Shown: positions 46,852 to 56,493 of the stretch, in pieces
Numbering within the stretch: position 1 is the stretch's first letter
Layout of the letters: the number at the start of each line of letters is the position of its first letter
From: Pararhizobium sp. IMCC3301
GTDB taxonomy: Bacteria; Pseudomonadota; Alphaproteobacteria; Rhizobiales; GCA-2746425
Direction: 5' to 3'
Assembly: GCF_030758315.1 (NCBI RefSeq)
Contig: NZ_CP132336.1
Location: forward strand, 4,493,001-4,557,000
Length of the DNA stretch: 64,000 nt
Position numbers and translations under genes: made by a program
Notes under the pieces: model-generated
Told to the model about the DNA's origin: nothing
What the model saw: only the letters and a program-made list of their open reading frames with translations
Databases searched by the model: none

Positions 46852-48540
46852 ATGACCAGTGACTCCCCTTCAGAACTCAACATAGCCCTTGCGCAATTGA
46901 ACCCGATACTGGGCGATATTGCGGGAAATCTGGCGCTCGCCCGCGACGCGCGCCGCCGCGCTGCGGAGCAGCAGGCGGATCTGCTGCTTCTGACCGAGCT
47001 GTTCATCTGCGGTTATCCGCCCGAAGACCTCGTCAAGAAGCCCGCCTTCATTGAAGCCTGCATGGAGGCTGTGGCTGCGCTGGCCAAAGACACCGCTGAT
47101 GGCGGTCCCGGCGTCGTGATCGGCACGCCCTGGCTGGAAAACGATCAGCTTTATAATGCGGTCGCCGTGCTAGATGAGGGCGAGGTCAAAGGGGTCCGCT
47201 TCAAGGTTGACCTGCCGAATTACGGCACTTTTGATGAAAAGCGGCTGTTTTCTGTCGGCCCCATGCCCGGTCCGATTGCGTTTCGCGGCGTGCGCCTTGG
47301 CATTCCCATCTGTGAAGATACCTGGAATGACGAAGTCGCTGAATGCCTGCTGGAGACCGGCGCAGAAATGCTGCTGGTACCCAATGGCTCACCCTATTGG
47401 GCAGAGAAGGCGGATTTGCGCCAGCAGGTTCTGGTGCGCCGGGTGGTTGAAACCGGTTTGCCGGTACTCTACACCAATCAGCTGGGCGGACAGGATGAAC
47501 TGGTGTTTGATGGCGGCTCCTTCGTGTTGGCCGCAGACCGCACGCTGGCGTTGCAGATGCCACAGTTCAAAGAGGATATCGCGACTGTCACCATGCGGGC
47601 GGAGGAGGGCGCTGACGGCGGTCGTGTCTGGAAGCCCGTACCGGGCGTTTTGGCCGATCTGCCTGGACTGAAACAGGCGCATTGGCAGGCCTGCGTTCTC
47701 GGTCTGAGGGATTACGTCAACAAGAATGGCTTCAACGGTGTTGTGCTGGGTCTGTCAGGCGGCGTTGATTCCGCCGCTTGCGCTGCCATGGCCGTCGATG
47801 CGCTGGGTGCTGACCGGGTGCATTGCCTGATGATGCCCTACCGGTTCACTTCCGATGAAAGCCTGGTGGACGCCAAGGCCTGTGCTGATGCGCTGGGCGT
47901 GCGCTACGACATTGTTCCAATCTCTGCACCGGTGGAAGGCTTTCATGATGCCCTGGGGGCTCTTTTTGATGGTGCGGAGCCTGGCGTTGCCGAAGAAAAT
48001 ATTCAGTCGCGGACCCGCGGCGCGCTGTTGATGGCGGTTTCGAACAAATTCGGCCCCATGCTGGTCACCACCGGCAACAAATCGGAAGTCTCGGTCGGCT
48101 ATGCAACTCTGTATGGCGATATGAATGGCGGCTTCAATCCGATCAAGGATCTCTACAAGATCCAGGTCTATGATCTGTGTGCCTGGCGCAACACACATCG
48201 CCCGGAAGGCGCATTGGGGCCGGAAGGTGAAGTGGTTCCGGTCAATATTCTGACCAAGGCACCAACTGCGGAATTGCGCGAAAACCAGACCGACCAGGAC
48301 TCCCTTCCGCCTTACGAGGTGTTGGACGACATTCTGGAATGCCTTGTCGAACATGAAATGCGGATTGCGGAAATTGTCGAACGGGGGCATGATCGCAAGA
48401 CGGTCGAACGGATCGAGCACCTGCTTTATATTGCTGAGTACAAGCGCAGACAGTCCGCGCCTGGCGTGAAACTCACCAGAAAGAATTACGGGCGCGATCG
48501 CCGTTATCCCATCACAAATCGCTTTAGAGACCGCGGCTAA
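46852..48540 (+). CDS. nadE: Glutamine-dependent NAD+ synthase
   Basis: Amidates deamido-NAD+ with glutamine-derived ammonia. 562 residues in two domains: an N-terminal nitrilase-type glutaminase (Glu in LTELFICGYPPEDL, Lys in VDLPNYGTFDEKR, Cys in IPICEDTWND) and a C-terminal synthetase with the pyrophosphatase loop LGLSGGVDSAA (~300) and TTGNKSEVSVGYATLYGD. Standard length and motifs. Confidence 0.95.
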   Translation: MTSDSPSELNIALAQLNPILGDIAGNLALARDARRRAAEQQADLLLLTELFICGYPPEDLVKKPAFIEACMEAVAALAKDTADGGPGVVIGTPWLENDQLYNAVAVLDEGEVKGVRFKVDLPNYGTFDEKRLFSVGPMPGPIAFRGVRLGIPICEDTWNDEVAECLLETGAEMLLVPNGSPYWAEKADLRQQVLVRRVVETGLPVLYTNQLGGQDELVFDGGSFVLAADRTLALQMPQFKEDIATVTMRAEEGADGGRVWKPVPGVLADLPGLKQAHWQACVLGLRDYVNKNGFNGVVLGLSGGVDSAACAAMAVDALGADRVHCLMMPYRFTSDESLVDAKACADALGVRYDIVPISAPVEGFHDALGALFDGAEPGVAEENIQSRTRGALLMAVSNKFGPMLVTTGNKSEVSVGYATLYGDMNGGFNPIKDLYKIQVYDLCAWRNTHRPEGALGPEGEVVPVNILTKAPTAELRENQTDQDSLPPYEVLDDILECLVEHEMRIAEIVERGHDRKTVERIEHLLYIAEYKRRQSAPGVKLTRKNYGRDRRYPITNRFRDRG

Positions 48541-48585
48541 GCGATTCTTCCGATTCGGAAATAAGGTCTTCGAGAGGGAACAGGC

Positions 48586-49830
48586 ATGCTTGCCTTTTTG
48601 CGTCAGAATGCGCCATGGCTTTTGGCCGGGATGCTGCTGACATTTTCCTCCAGCTTTGGTCAGACATTTTTCATTTCGTTGTATAGCGGCCAGATCCGCG
48701 CCGAATTCGGCCTCAGCAATGGCGATTTTGGCGGCCTTTACCTGCTCGGTACGCTGGCCAGTGCGGCGCTGATGATGTTTGCCGGAAAGCTGGTCGATAT
48801 CTATACGCCGCGCCAGGTTGGCGCAGTCGCGATGCTTGGTCTGGCAATTGCCTGCCTTTTCCTGTTCGCTGCTGCCTCGTTGCCCATGCTGGTTTTCGCG
48901 ATTTTTCTGCTGCGGTTTTTCGGCCAGGGCATGATGAGCCACACCGCCCTGACGGCAGTGGGACGCTGGTTTGAGGCGACGCGCGGCAGGGCCGTCAGCA
49001 TTACCAACACAGGACATCAGATTGGTGAGGCACTGCTGCCGCTCAGTGTGGTGCTGCTGTTAGGGGTTTTGGACTGGCGTTTTGCCTGGCTGATCTTTGC
49101 GGCGGGCATTGTCCTGTTCGCAATTCCCGCGATGTGGCTGCTGTTTGGCCGCGACCGGATTCCCCAGAATCCCCGGAAATCCAGAAAATCCAATCCGGTT
49201 CGCCAGTGGTCGCGCGCGGAAATGATACGCGATCCATTGTTCTGGATTGCCTCATTCGGATATCTGTCACCGCCCTTTATCGGCACGGCGATTTTCTTCC
49301 ACCAGGTCTATATGGTTGAGCTGAAAGGCTGGGATCTGTCATGGTTTGCCAGCGGGTTTTCACTCTATGCGCTGACCACACTGATATTCGGCCTTGTCAC
49401 CGGATTTGGTGTCGACCGCTTCAGCGCTCGCGCGATGTTACCGTTTTTTCTGTTGCCCCTATCGGCGGCACTGCTGGTTCTGGGCCTGTTTGACAGCCCC
49501 TGGAGTATTCCCGTCATATTTGTGTTGATGGGACTTAATGGCGGTGGGTTTTCAACCTTGTTCGGCGCCTTGTGGCCGGAAATCTACGGTGTCAGACATC
49601 TCGGAGAGATTCGTTCATTGATTGTCGCGCTCATGGTATTTGCCAGCGCATTGGGACCGGGTGTGATCGGCTGGCTGATCGATTACGGCATACCGCTGGA
49701 AACCCAGTTTCTCACCATGGCCGCCTATTGCATTGTCACCTCGGGAGTGCTTTTTGGCGTTTCCAGAGCTTTGAGTGCCCGAGCCCTGCAGGAATCCATG
49801 GCGGCCACACAGGAACACAAACCAGCATGA
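48586..49830 (+). CDS. MFS transporter
   Basis: 414 residues from ATG 48586 with GAGAGGG upstream. About 12 TM helices; the inter-helix loop GKLVDIYTPRQVGAV between TM2 and TM3 is the MFS signature loop. Substrate cannot be inferred. Its stop overlaps the gltX start (ATGA at 49827-49830), so both are co-translated. Confidence 0.88.
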   Translation: MLAFLRQNAPWLLAGMLLTFSSSFGQTFFISLYSGQIRAEFGLSNGDFGGLYLLGTLASAALMMFAGKLVDIYTPRQVGAVAMLGLAIACLFLFAAASLPMLVFAIFLLRFFGQGMMSHTALTAVGRWFEATRGRAVSITNTGHQIGEALLPLSVVLLLGVLDWRFAWLIFAAGIVLFAIPAMWLLFGRDRIPQNPRKSRKSNPVRQWSRAEMIRDPLFWIASFGYLSPPFIGTAIFFHQVYMVELKGWDLSWFASGFSLYALTTLIFGLVTGFGVDRFSARAMLPFFLLPLSAALLVLGLFDSPWSIPVIFVLMGLNGGGFSTLFGALWPEIYGVRHLGEIRSLIVALMVFASALGPGVIGWLIDYGIPLETQFLTMAAYCIVTSGVLFGVSRALSARALQESMAATQEHKPA

Positions 49831-51191
49831 CAAATCCAATTGTTCGTTTCGCGCCATCTCCGACCGGCCGCATTCACATCGGCAACGCCAGAACCGCGCT
49901 TTATAACTGGTTGTTTGCGCGCCAGCATGGCGGCAGTTTTATCCTGCGTTTTGATGACACCGACAAGGCGCGTTCGAAAGAGGAGTTTGCCACCGGTATT
50001 CTGGCAGATATGGCATGGCTGGGGATTGAGCCAGCGCGCGTTGAACGCCAGTCAGCCCGCTTTGCCGACTATCAGCTTGTGACTGAGGAGCTGAAGGCAA
50101 AGGGTCTGCTTTATCCATGTTATGAAAGCGAAGATGAGTTGGAGCGCCGCCGGGCACGGCGCCGCGCGCGCGGACTTCCTCCGATTTATGACCGCTCGGC
50201 GCTTGAACTCAGCGACGGCCAGCGCCAGAAACTAGAAGCGGAAGGAAAACAGCCGCATTGGCGCTTCCTGCTGCCGAATTACAAGGACGATGTATTATCC
50301 ATAGAGCGTACGGAAATTCATTGGGATGATGTGTTCAGGGGCCCGCAAACTGTGGATCTGGGCTCCATGTCGGACCCGGTTCTGGTGCGTGAGGACGGCT
50401 CATGGCTGTATACTTTGCCATCGATCATCGATGATGCCGCCTTTGGCATCAGCCATGTCATCCGTGGCGCTGACCACATTACCAACACCGGCGCGCAAAT
50501 TGCGATTTTCCGGGCTCTGGGATATATCCCGCCGGCCTTCGGCCACCACAATCTGCTGACCGGATCAGAAGGCGAGGGCCTGTCGAAACGGCTGGGCTCT
50601 CTGTCGCTCCAGGGACTTCGGGAAGCCGGATTTGAAGCCATGGCGGTAGCGTCTCTGGCCAGCCTGATAGGCACGTCCGATGCGGTTGAGCCAATCCCGG
50701 ACATGGCCGGCCTGGCGCAGCGGTTTGATCCGCAGAAAGTATCGAAGTCACCAGCCAGATTCAATGTGGCTGAACTGGACGCCCTGAATGCAAAATTGTT
50801 GCATGGCCTGTCCTATGATGCTGTGGCTGACAGATTGACTGTGCCTGACGGAGTTGATGGCGCGCTGTTCTGGGATGCAATCAGTGGCAATCTGGAAAAA
50901 CTGCCGGATGCTGACCGGTGGGCCGAAATTGTCAGATCGGGTGCGAAGCCGCTGATTGATGATGAAGACCGGGATATGGTGTCCAAGGCGGTCGGTTTGC
51001 TGCCGCAGGACCCTTGGTCGCAATCCACGTGGATGGATTGGGCAAATGCAGTAAAATCCGAAACCGGGCGCAAGGGCAGGGCTTTGTTCATGCCCTTGCG
51101 CAAAGCGGTTACTGGATCAGAGTCCGGACCGGAGATGACAAAACTTTTGCCGCTGATTGGCCGTAAAACCGTTCTGGCCCGACTGTCCTGA
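49827..51191 (+). CDS. gltX: Glutamate--tRNA ligase
   Basis: 454 residues from ATG 49827; the open frame further upstream lies within the MFS gene. Class I synthetase with PSPTGRIHIGNARTALYNW (HIGH motif HIGN) and GLSKRLGS (KMSKS motif) near residue 252. The C-terminal anticodon-binding domain is present, so it is a full GluRS rather than GluQ-RS. Many Hyphomicrobiales have two gltX genes, one of which can charge tRNA-Gln with glutamate for the amidotransferase route. The last 83 bp overlap the convergent DUF2865 gene. Confidence 0.93.
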   Translation: MTNPIVRFAPSPTGRIHIGNARTALYNWLFARQHGGSFILRFDDTDKARSKEEFATGILADMAWLGIEPARVERQSARFADYQLVTEELKAKGLLYPCYESEDELERRRARRRARGLPPIYDRSALELSDGQRQKLEAEGKQPHWRFLLPNYKDDVLSIERTEIHWDDVFRGPQTVDLGSMSDPVLVREDGSWLYTLPSIIDDAAFGISHVIRGADHITNTGAQIAIFRALGYIPPAFGHHNLLTGSEGEGLSKRLGSLSLQGLREAGFEAMAVASLASLIGTSDAVEPIPDMAGLAQRFDPQKVSKSPARFNVAELDALNAKLLHGLSYDAVADRLTVPDGVDGALFWDAISGNLEKLPDADRWAEIVRSGAKPLIDDEDRDMVSKAVGLLPQDPWSQSTWMDWANAVKSETGRKGRALFMPLRKAVTGSESGPEMTKLLPLIGRKTVLARLS

Positions 51192-52212
51192 CGCGCTGAC
51201 CATCGCGGATCTGTGGATCGACCACGAGTTCAGCTGGCAACGGTAACGCATTGGGACGGAAATCCCCGGCCAGGTTCATTTGTGTTTCCGGATCCAGACC
51301 GAGTACCGGGCGGCGCAGGGGTACAGGACCGTTCTGTCCGAATTCGACATTGCTCATACGCCGGTTTGAGGATTGTGCGGTGCTTTGTCCGGTGACTTGC
51401 AGAAGGGTCTGTTGCAGGCGGCGGCGGTCGAACTTGCACGATGCGTCATAGGTTTCGCGATAGCGAAAGGCATAGGATTGAGAGCTGTAGGGCTGGCCAC
51501 TCATCGACTGTGCCGTTTCCATGGCATTCTCCACGCCTTCTGGGTGGTAGAATAATTCGACTTGTGTTTCCGGGAATTTCTCCTTGCAAACAGCTTCGTC
51601 CCGGGAAAAATTCTGCGCCGTGGTGGACGTACTGATTGGGAAGAAATAGCCATCGCAAATGCGCACGCAAACGGTCCGGTAGTGGGTCACTCTCGGTGGC
51701 CGGTATTCTTCCACAGGTTCTTCACGCCGGTTGAATAGGTTGCTTCTGTAACCATATCTGGCCGCTGCCCGCTCATATTGTCTGCCGCAATTATTGCGTG
51801 CCAGCGCAATCACCAGATCGCGCTGTTCGCGCCGCGTGCTTCGCGGATTACGGACAAAACGGGAGCGTTTCGATTCCAGACTGCGCAGTTCCCTTTCCAG
51901 TTGCCTGACTTCCCCGCTCAGACCGGAACATTCACGGCTTTGAAATAACAGGATACCGCTGGTCCGGCAGCGCGCCCGACGGGCCTGGTTTTGAGCGCCA
52001 GCGAGGCGTTTGCGCAGTTTCTGCGCGGCGTTGTTGTAACGCTGGTATTCGCGGTTGTTGGTAACAGATCCGCCATTTTGCAGCGATCCCAGTCGGTTTT
52101 CAAGATCATTACAGATTCGCGACTGCGCTTGGGCAGCAACGCTCGTCCCAAGCAAAATGCCGAATGCCAAAAGCACGGCGGAGCGGTAACATTTAAGCGG
52201 GAATCTTGGCAT
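51109..52212 (-). CDS. DUF2865 domain-containing exported protein
   Basis: 367 residues. A signal peptide (VLLAFGILLGTSVAAQAQS) is followed by a long coiled-coil-like Arg/Gln-rich region with paired cysteines, and the DUF2865 core near residues 170-270: YRTVCVRICDGYFFPIS and CKEKFPETQVELFYHPEG. Periplasmic, function unknown, restricted mainly to Hyphomicrobiales. The C-terminal ~27 residues are encoded antisense to the 3' end of gltX. Confidence 0.85.
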   Translation of the reverse strand: MPRFPLKCYRSAVLLAFGILLGTSVAAQAQSRICNDLENRLGSLQNGGSVTNNREYQRYNNAAQKLRKRLAGAQNQARRARCRTSGILLFQSRECSGLSGEVRQLERELRSLESKRSRFVRNPRSTRREQRDLVIALARNNCGRQYERAAARYGYRSNLFNRREEPVEEYRPPRVTHYRTVCVRICDGYFFPISTSTTAQNFSRDEAVCKEKFPETQVELFYHPEGVENAMETAQSMSGQPYSSQSYAFRYRETYDASCKFDRRRLQQTLLQVTGQSTAQSSNRRMSNVEFGQNGPVPLRRPVLGLDPETQMNLAGDFRPNALPLPAELVVDPQIRDGQRVRTVGPERFYGQSAAKVLSSPVRTLIQ

Positions 52213-52313
52213 TTGGCTCCGTCACTCAGATCAAGTTTTCGGTTATCTATCTCAGGTTTACCTTGCTGAACCATAAACCTCATAGAGAGGCAAGCCGGTA
52301 AATGTCCGTCCGA

Positions 52314-52475
52314 TTACATCTTTCCGCAATAGTTGCGCGTTTGCATACATCGATTGATCGACGCCTTCGTCTCATTGCTGAAACCCGATCCGGCAGACCG
52401 GTCAAACTGAGCCACGACCAGAGCGCTGCTCAAGACGATGAGTGTACATGAGAGTATAAACACAAAACGCGCCAT
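52314..52475 (-). CDS. Small membrane/secreted protein, candidate SOS-regulated gene
   Basis: A 53-codon gene starting at ATG 52475 with an SD-like AGGGAAGGGAACC just upstream and TAA at 52314. The protein starts MARFVFILSCTLIVLSSALV, a strong hydrophobic segment (~4-22) that is either a signal peptide or a single TM anchor, followed by a polar domain with C43 and C50 (RCMQTRNYC). A perfect SOS box lies 68 bp upstream on the same promoter side (52543-52557). Small SOS-induced single-TM proteins such as Caulobacter SidA inhibit division, but there is no sequence similarity I can claim. Both the gene call and its regulation rest on this sequence alone. Confidence 0.55.
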   Translation of the reverse strand: MARFVFILSCTLIVLSSALVVAQFDRSAGSGFSNETKASINRCMQTRNYCGKM

Positions 52476-52827
52476 TTGGTTCCCTTCCCTTATTGTTGCT
52501 CCAATTCTGCCGTAAACGGAATGAACCTGGACTGACCCCGTTGTTCAGTTTCGGTTCAGAAAACTCCCGGTTTTCCATTCCCTATTTCAGGCTTGACGCC
52601 TTGCGCGAAACGGCCTTTAGTGCAGCCGGTAAACACGGTGGACAGAGAATGGCGCATCAGCCGATTTGTATTTGCGGAATTATTATCAGGGGTTAACAGC
52701 CCGCTGGTCCGCGAACCGTGTCTTCTTCCCCTATATTGAAGCTGCATCGCGAGGCCGGCGATCATGACAGGCTGGTTTCAGTCTGTCCGGATCAGCAGAT
52801 ATGGTCTGGCGAAGCGGGAAAGCACTT
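52476..52827. other. Divergent promoter region between the small gene and cysS
   Basis: 352 bp. Contains the SOS box at 52543-52557 nearer to the small minus-strand gene (68 bp) than to cysS (270 bp). A third GTTC-like half-site lies 12-30 bp inside it on the minus strand. No gene seen; short frames here have no SD site or similarity. Confidence 0.5.
52543..52557 (-). promoter_or_regulatory. Second LexA-binding SOS box
   Basis: GTTC-AGTTTCG-GTTC on the plus strand is an exact GTTC-N7-GTTC match, in the same orientation relative to the small minus-strand gene as the lexA box is to lexA. Distance to the small gene's start codon is 68 bp, comparable to the 92 bp at lexA. Confidence 0.7.
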
Positions 52828-54342
52828 ATGGATACTCAGCCGGAGCTTTGGCTCTACAATACGATGACACGCGGAAAAGAGCGCTTTGAGCCACTCGACC
52901 CGTCAAAAGTGCGGCTCTATGTCTGTGGCCCGACGGTCTACGATTTCGCCCATATCGGCAACGCTCGTCCGATCATTGTGTTTGATGTCCTGTTCCGACT
53001 GCTGCGCCATCTGTATGGCGCGGAGCACGTCACATATGTCCGCAACATCACCGATGTCGATGACAAGATAAATGCCCGTGCTGCGCAAGAAGGGGTTTCA
53101 ATCGAGGATGTGACCCGGCGCACAACTCGCCAGTTCCATGAGGACATAGCGAAGTTGGGGGTGCTTAAGCCATCTGTCGAGCCGCGCGCCACCGACCATA
53201 TCGAAGAAATGAAAACGATCATCGAGCAGTTGATCACATGCCGCCATGCCTATGTGCATAAGGACCATGTTCTGTTTGAAGTGGCATCAATGGCTGAATA
53301 CGGGCAGTTGTCGGGCCGGCCTCTGGACGAAATGCTCGCCATCGCACGTATTGAGGATACCGACTACAAGGAAAATTCCGCCGATTTTGTGCTCTGGAAG
53401 CCATCCGCTCCGGGCGAGCCGTCCTGGGCCTCTCCGGGCGGAATATCAGTGCCGGGCCGGCCGGGCTGGCATATCGAATGTTCGGCGATGGCGGAAAAAC
53501 ATCTTGGTGAAGTGTTTGATATTCACGGCGGTGGTATTGATCTGACATTTCCGCACCATGAAAACGAGATCGCCCAGTCGCGCTGCGCCTTCGGCACTTC
53601 AAAAATGGCCAGCATCTGGATGCATAATGGATTTGTTCAGGTCGAAGGCGAGAAAATGTCAAAATCGCTCGGCAATTTCATAACAATCAATGATTTGCTG
53701 CAAACCGACAAATTCGGCGGGCGCAAATGGCATGGTCGGATATTACGTTTGGCAATGCTGAAAACCCAGTACGGACAGCCTATCGACTGGACTGTTGCTC
53801 GGCTGATGGAAGCTGAAAATCAATTGTTAAAATGGACCAGAACCTTAGTAAAGTGGGGCCGCGAAGTTGAAGGGCAAATATCGCAGGAAGCAGTCGCTGC
53901 ACTGGCCAATAATTTGGACACCCATGAATTTTTTCAGCTCATGGCAGGATATTCGGATGAAGCCAATACCGATCGTGTCACTGGAGGCGAACAGGTTTCA
54001 TATCTGAAAGGCGGTCTCGAATTGATGGGTTTCAATTTATTGGCAGATCTCGTGTCAACTGAAGCCGAAAGCGGCGAACTAAAAATTCAAGGATACGACC
54101 CAACATTAACTCATCGGATCGATCCGAAATACGCTGAAGATACCGTGACAAAAGATGATTTCGCCACTGCGCCAAGAGATCTGAATTCGCGAATTGATGA
54201 GCGGCTTCTATTCCTGAAAGACAAAAACTGGGCAGAGGCGGATCGTATCCGTGATGATTTGCGTGCAAAGGGCATTCAACTGAATGACGGAAAAAACCCG
54301 GAGACCGGCGAACGCGAAACCAAATGGGAGAACATCAGATGA
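52828..54342 (+). CDS. cysS: Cysteine--tRNA ligase
   Basis: 504 residues from ATG 52828 (the ATG at 52801 is a less likely start). Class I synthetase with [17 protein letters not shown] (zinc Cys and HIGN motif), [16 protein letters not shown] (zinc ligands) and KMSKSLGNF. The region 53800-54200 is noticeably more AT-rich than the rest of the gene and encodes a stretch ([14 protein letters not shown] onward) that is less conserved in the family. The stop overlaps the GFA gene (ATGA). Confidence 0.95.
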   Translation: MDTQPELWLYNTMTRGKERFEPLDPSKVRLYVCGPTVYDFAHIGNARPIIVFDVLFRLLRHLYGAEHVTYVRNITDVDDKINARAAQEGVSIEDVTRRTTRQFHEDIAKLGVLKPSVEPRATDHIEEMKTIIEQLITCRHAYVHKDHVLFEVASMAEYGQLSGRPLDEMLAIARIEDTDYKENSADFVLWKPSAPGEPSWASPGGISVPGRPGWHIECSAMAEKHLGEVFDIHGGGIDLTFPHHENEIAQSRCAFGTSKMASIWMHNGFVQVEGEKMSKSLGNFITINDLLQTDKFGGRKWHGRILRLAMLKTQYGQPIDWTVARLMEAENQLLKWTRTLVKWGREVEGQISQEAVAALANNLDTHEFFQLMAGYSDEANTDRVTGGEQVSYLKGGLELMGFNLLADLVSTEAESGELKIQGYDPTLTHRIDPKYAEDTVTKDDFATAPRDLNSRIDERLLFLKDKNWAEADRIRDDLRAKGIQLNDGKNPETGERETKWENIR

Positions 54343-54818
54343 GTGGAGATGCAATCAGCGGCGGCTGCCAGTGTGGTGCTGTGCGCTTTCGCATTGGCCG
54401 GTTGGGGAATGCCTCGATCTGTCATTGCCGGATGTGCCAGAAAGCTTTCGGTGGCTTTTATGCGCCGCTCGTCACGGCTTATGAGCTGGAATGGACGCGC
54501 GGTGCGCCAAAGTTCTTTCAAAGCTCCAACAAGGTGCGGCGCGGATTTTGTGCCGATTGCGGCACCCCGTTAAGCTACGATTATGGCGCGGAGACGGAGA
54601 TAGCCATTGGCGCGCTGGACCAGCCGCAATTGGCAGCGCCGGTGGTTCAGGTCAGTCCCGCTGATAAGCAGCCTTTTGTCGACACGCTGGCAACGCTGCC
54701 GTTTCGCCATATTGAACCAGACGGTGACGAAGCGCGCTTCATGGCGTCTCTGGACAGCTATCAGCATCCCGATAAAGACACCAAAATCTGGCCGCCGGAA
54801 ACTGGTCCGGACCGCTAG
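54339..54818 (+). CDS. GFA-family (CENP-V/GFA domain) zinc protein
   Basis: 159 residues from ATG 54339, overlapping the cysS stop. Zinc-binding cysteines are in [22 protein letters not shown] and [10 protein letters not shown], the layout of glutathione-dependent formaldehyde-activating (Gfa)-like proteins. Whether this one binds S-hydroxymethylglutathione is unknown; most family members are uncharacterised. Co-transcribed with cysS. Confidence 0.88.
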   Translation: MSGDAISGGCQCGAVRFRIGRLGNASICHCRMCQKAFGGFYAPLVTAYELEWTRGAPKFFQSSNKVRRGFCADCGTPLSYDYGAETEIAIGALDQPQLAAPVVQVSPADKQPFVDTLATLPFRHIEPDGDEARFMASLDSYQHPDKDTKIWPPETGPDR

Positions 54819-54875
54819 GACGAACGATCGATATCCACAACAGGCGCGGTTACTGGCGCGCCGCCAGGACACAAC

Positions 54876-56471
54876 ATGCAGAAACAACGTCTCTATTTGT
54901 TCGACACCACATTGCGCGACGGCCAGCAGACGCCGGGAATCGACTTTTCGCTGGAAGACAAGATTCAGATTGCGTCCATGCTGGATGAAATGGGTCTGGA
55001 TTTTGTCGAAGGCGGATATCCCGGCGCAAATCCCACTGATACGGCGTTTTTCAGCGAGAAGCGCACTGCCAAAGCGGTATTCACGGCTTTCGGCATGACC
55101 AAGCGGGCAGGGCGCTCGGTGGATAATGATCCCGGCCTCCAGGCACTCCTGAGTGCCAGCGCCGATGCCATCTGCTTTGTCGCAAAAGCCTGGGATTATC
55201 ATGTGCGTGTCGCGTTGGGGTGCACCAACGAGGAAAATCTGGAGGGGATTGACGCGTCAGTCCGTGCGACGGTTTCCGCCGGTAAAATGGCGCTGGTGGA
55301 TTGCGAACATTTCTTCGATGGTTACAAGGCCAACCCGGACTATGCGCTGGCCTGCACCAGAACCGCCTATGAGGCCGGGGCGCGCTGGGTTGTGCTGTGC
55401 GATACCAATGGCGGAACCTTGCCAACCGAAATTCGCAAGATAATCGGCGAAGTTATCAAACATGTGCCGGGTGATCATCTCGGCATTCATGCGCATGATG
55501 ATACAGAGCATGCGGTGGCCAATACGCTGGCGGCTGTCGAAGCCGGTGTGCGCCAGATACAGGGCACATTGAACGGCGTCGGCGAACGTTGCGGCAATGC
55601 AAACCTGATTTCAATCATTCCGACTCTGAAGCTGAAGCCGGCTTATTCGGAGCGGTTTGAAATTGGCATTTCCAACAAAATCCTGAGAAAAATTACTTCT
55701 TTTTCAAAGGCTTTTGAGGAATTGTTGAATCGATCCGCGAACCGGCAGGCAGCCTATGTCGGCGACAGCGCCTTCGCTACCAAGGCAGGGATCCATGCCT
55801 CGGCCTTGCTGAAAGCGCCGGAAACATACGAGCATGTGCCGCCTGAAAGTGTCGGCAACAAGCGTCACGTCATGGTGTCCGATCAGGCCGGAAAATCGAA
55901 TCTGATTTCCGAGCTGACGCGCTTTGGCCTGAAGGTCAGCCGGTCGGATCCCCGACTGGATGGATTGCTGGCGGATATCAAGCAACGTGAGGCAATGGGC
56001 TACGCCTATGAAGCAGCGGATGCCTCTCTTGAATTGCTTGCAAGGCGGCGTCTTGGCACGGTTCCGGATTTCTTCACTGTCGACAGTTTCCGCGTCATGG
56101 TCGAACGCCGCTTCAACGCCCGCAAAGAGCTTGTCACTGTGACGGAAGCCATCGTCAAAATCTCAGTTGGCGGCGAGGAGTTCATGTCGGTGGCCGAAGG
56201 CAATGGCCCGGTCAACGCGCTGGATCAGGCGTTGCGCAAGGATCTGGGTGTCTATAATGCCTATATCGAGGATCTGGAACTTGTCGACTTCAAAGTCCGC
56301 ATTCTGAACGGTGGCACTGAAGCGATTACCCGTGTGCTGATCGAAAGCAGGGACGGCGAGGGCAACCGCTGGTCTACAATCGGCGTGTCGTCCAACATCA
56401 TCGATGCGTCCTTTGCGGCTTTGCTGGAGAGTATCGAATACAAATTGTTACGGGCAAATGTGGTCAAATGA
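54876..56471 (+). CDS. cimA: Citramalate synthase
   Basis: 531 residues. Condenses pyruvate and acetyl-CoA to (R)-citramalate, a threonine-independent entry to isoleucine. N-terminal HMGL/TIM-barrel domain with FDTTLRDGQQTPGIDFS, EGGYPGANPTD, HAHDDTEHAV and NGVGERCGNANLISI; C-terminal LeuA-type regulatory domain (~385-530). The YPGANPTD and NGVGERCGNAN segments and length distinguish it from 2-isopropylmalate and homocitrate synthases. In many relatives cimA follows cysS, as here. Confidence 0.92.
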   Translation: MQKQRLYLFDTTLRDGQQTPGIDFSLEDKIQIASMLDEMGLDFVEGGYPGANPTDTAFFSEKRTAKAVFTAFGMTKRAGRSVDNDPGLQALLSASADAICFVAKAWDYHVRVALGCTNEENLEGIDASVRATVSAGKMALVDCEHFFDGYKANPDYALACTRTAYEAGARWVVLCDTNGGTLPTEIRKIIGEVIKHVPGDHLGIHAHDDTEHAVANTLAAVEAGVRQIQGTLNGVGERCGNANLISIIPTLKLKPAYSERFEIGISNKILRKITSFSKAFEELLNRSANRQAAYVGDSAFATKAGIHASALLKAPETYEHVPPESVGNKRHVMVSDQAGKSNLISELTRFGLKVSRSDPRLDGLLADIKQREAMGYAYEAADASLELLARRRLGTVPDFFTVDSFRVMVERRFNARKELVTVTEAIVKISVGGEEFMSVAEGNGPVNALDQALRKDLGVYNAYIEDLELVDFKVRILNGGTEAITRVLIESRDGEGNRWSTIGVSSNIIDASFAALLESIEYKLLRANVVK

Positions 56472-56493
56472 TTTAATGTACCCAGGAGACGGT

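Noticed and set aside
47755-49017. 420-codon minus-strand frame opposite nadE and the MFS gene
   Set aside because: Its composition (His/Gln/Arg-rich) is typical of an antisense shadow of high-GC genes, and both plus-strand genes are certain.
49572-49826. N-terminal extension of GltX
   Set aside because: This stretch is the 3' end of the MFS gene in another frame; the synthetase starts at the ATG overlapping the MFS stop.
54570-55202. 210-codon minus-strand frame across the GFA gene and cimA
   Set aside because: It lies opposite two well-supported genes with clear family motifs and has no recognisable family itself.
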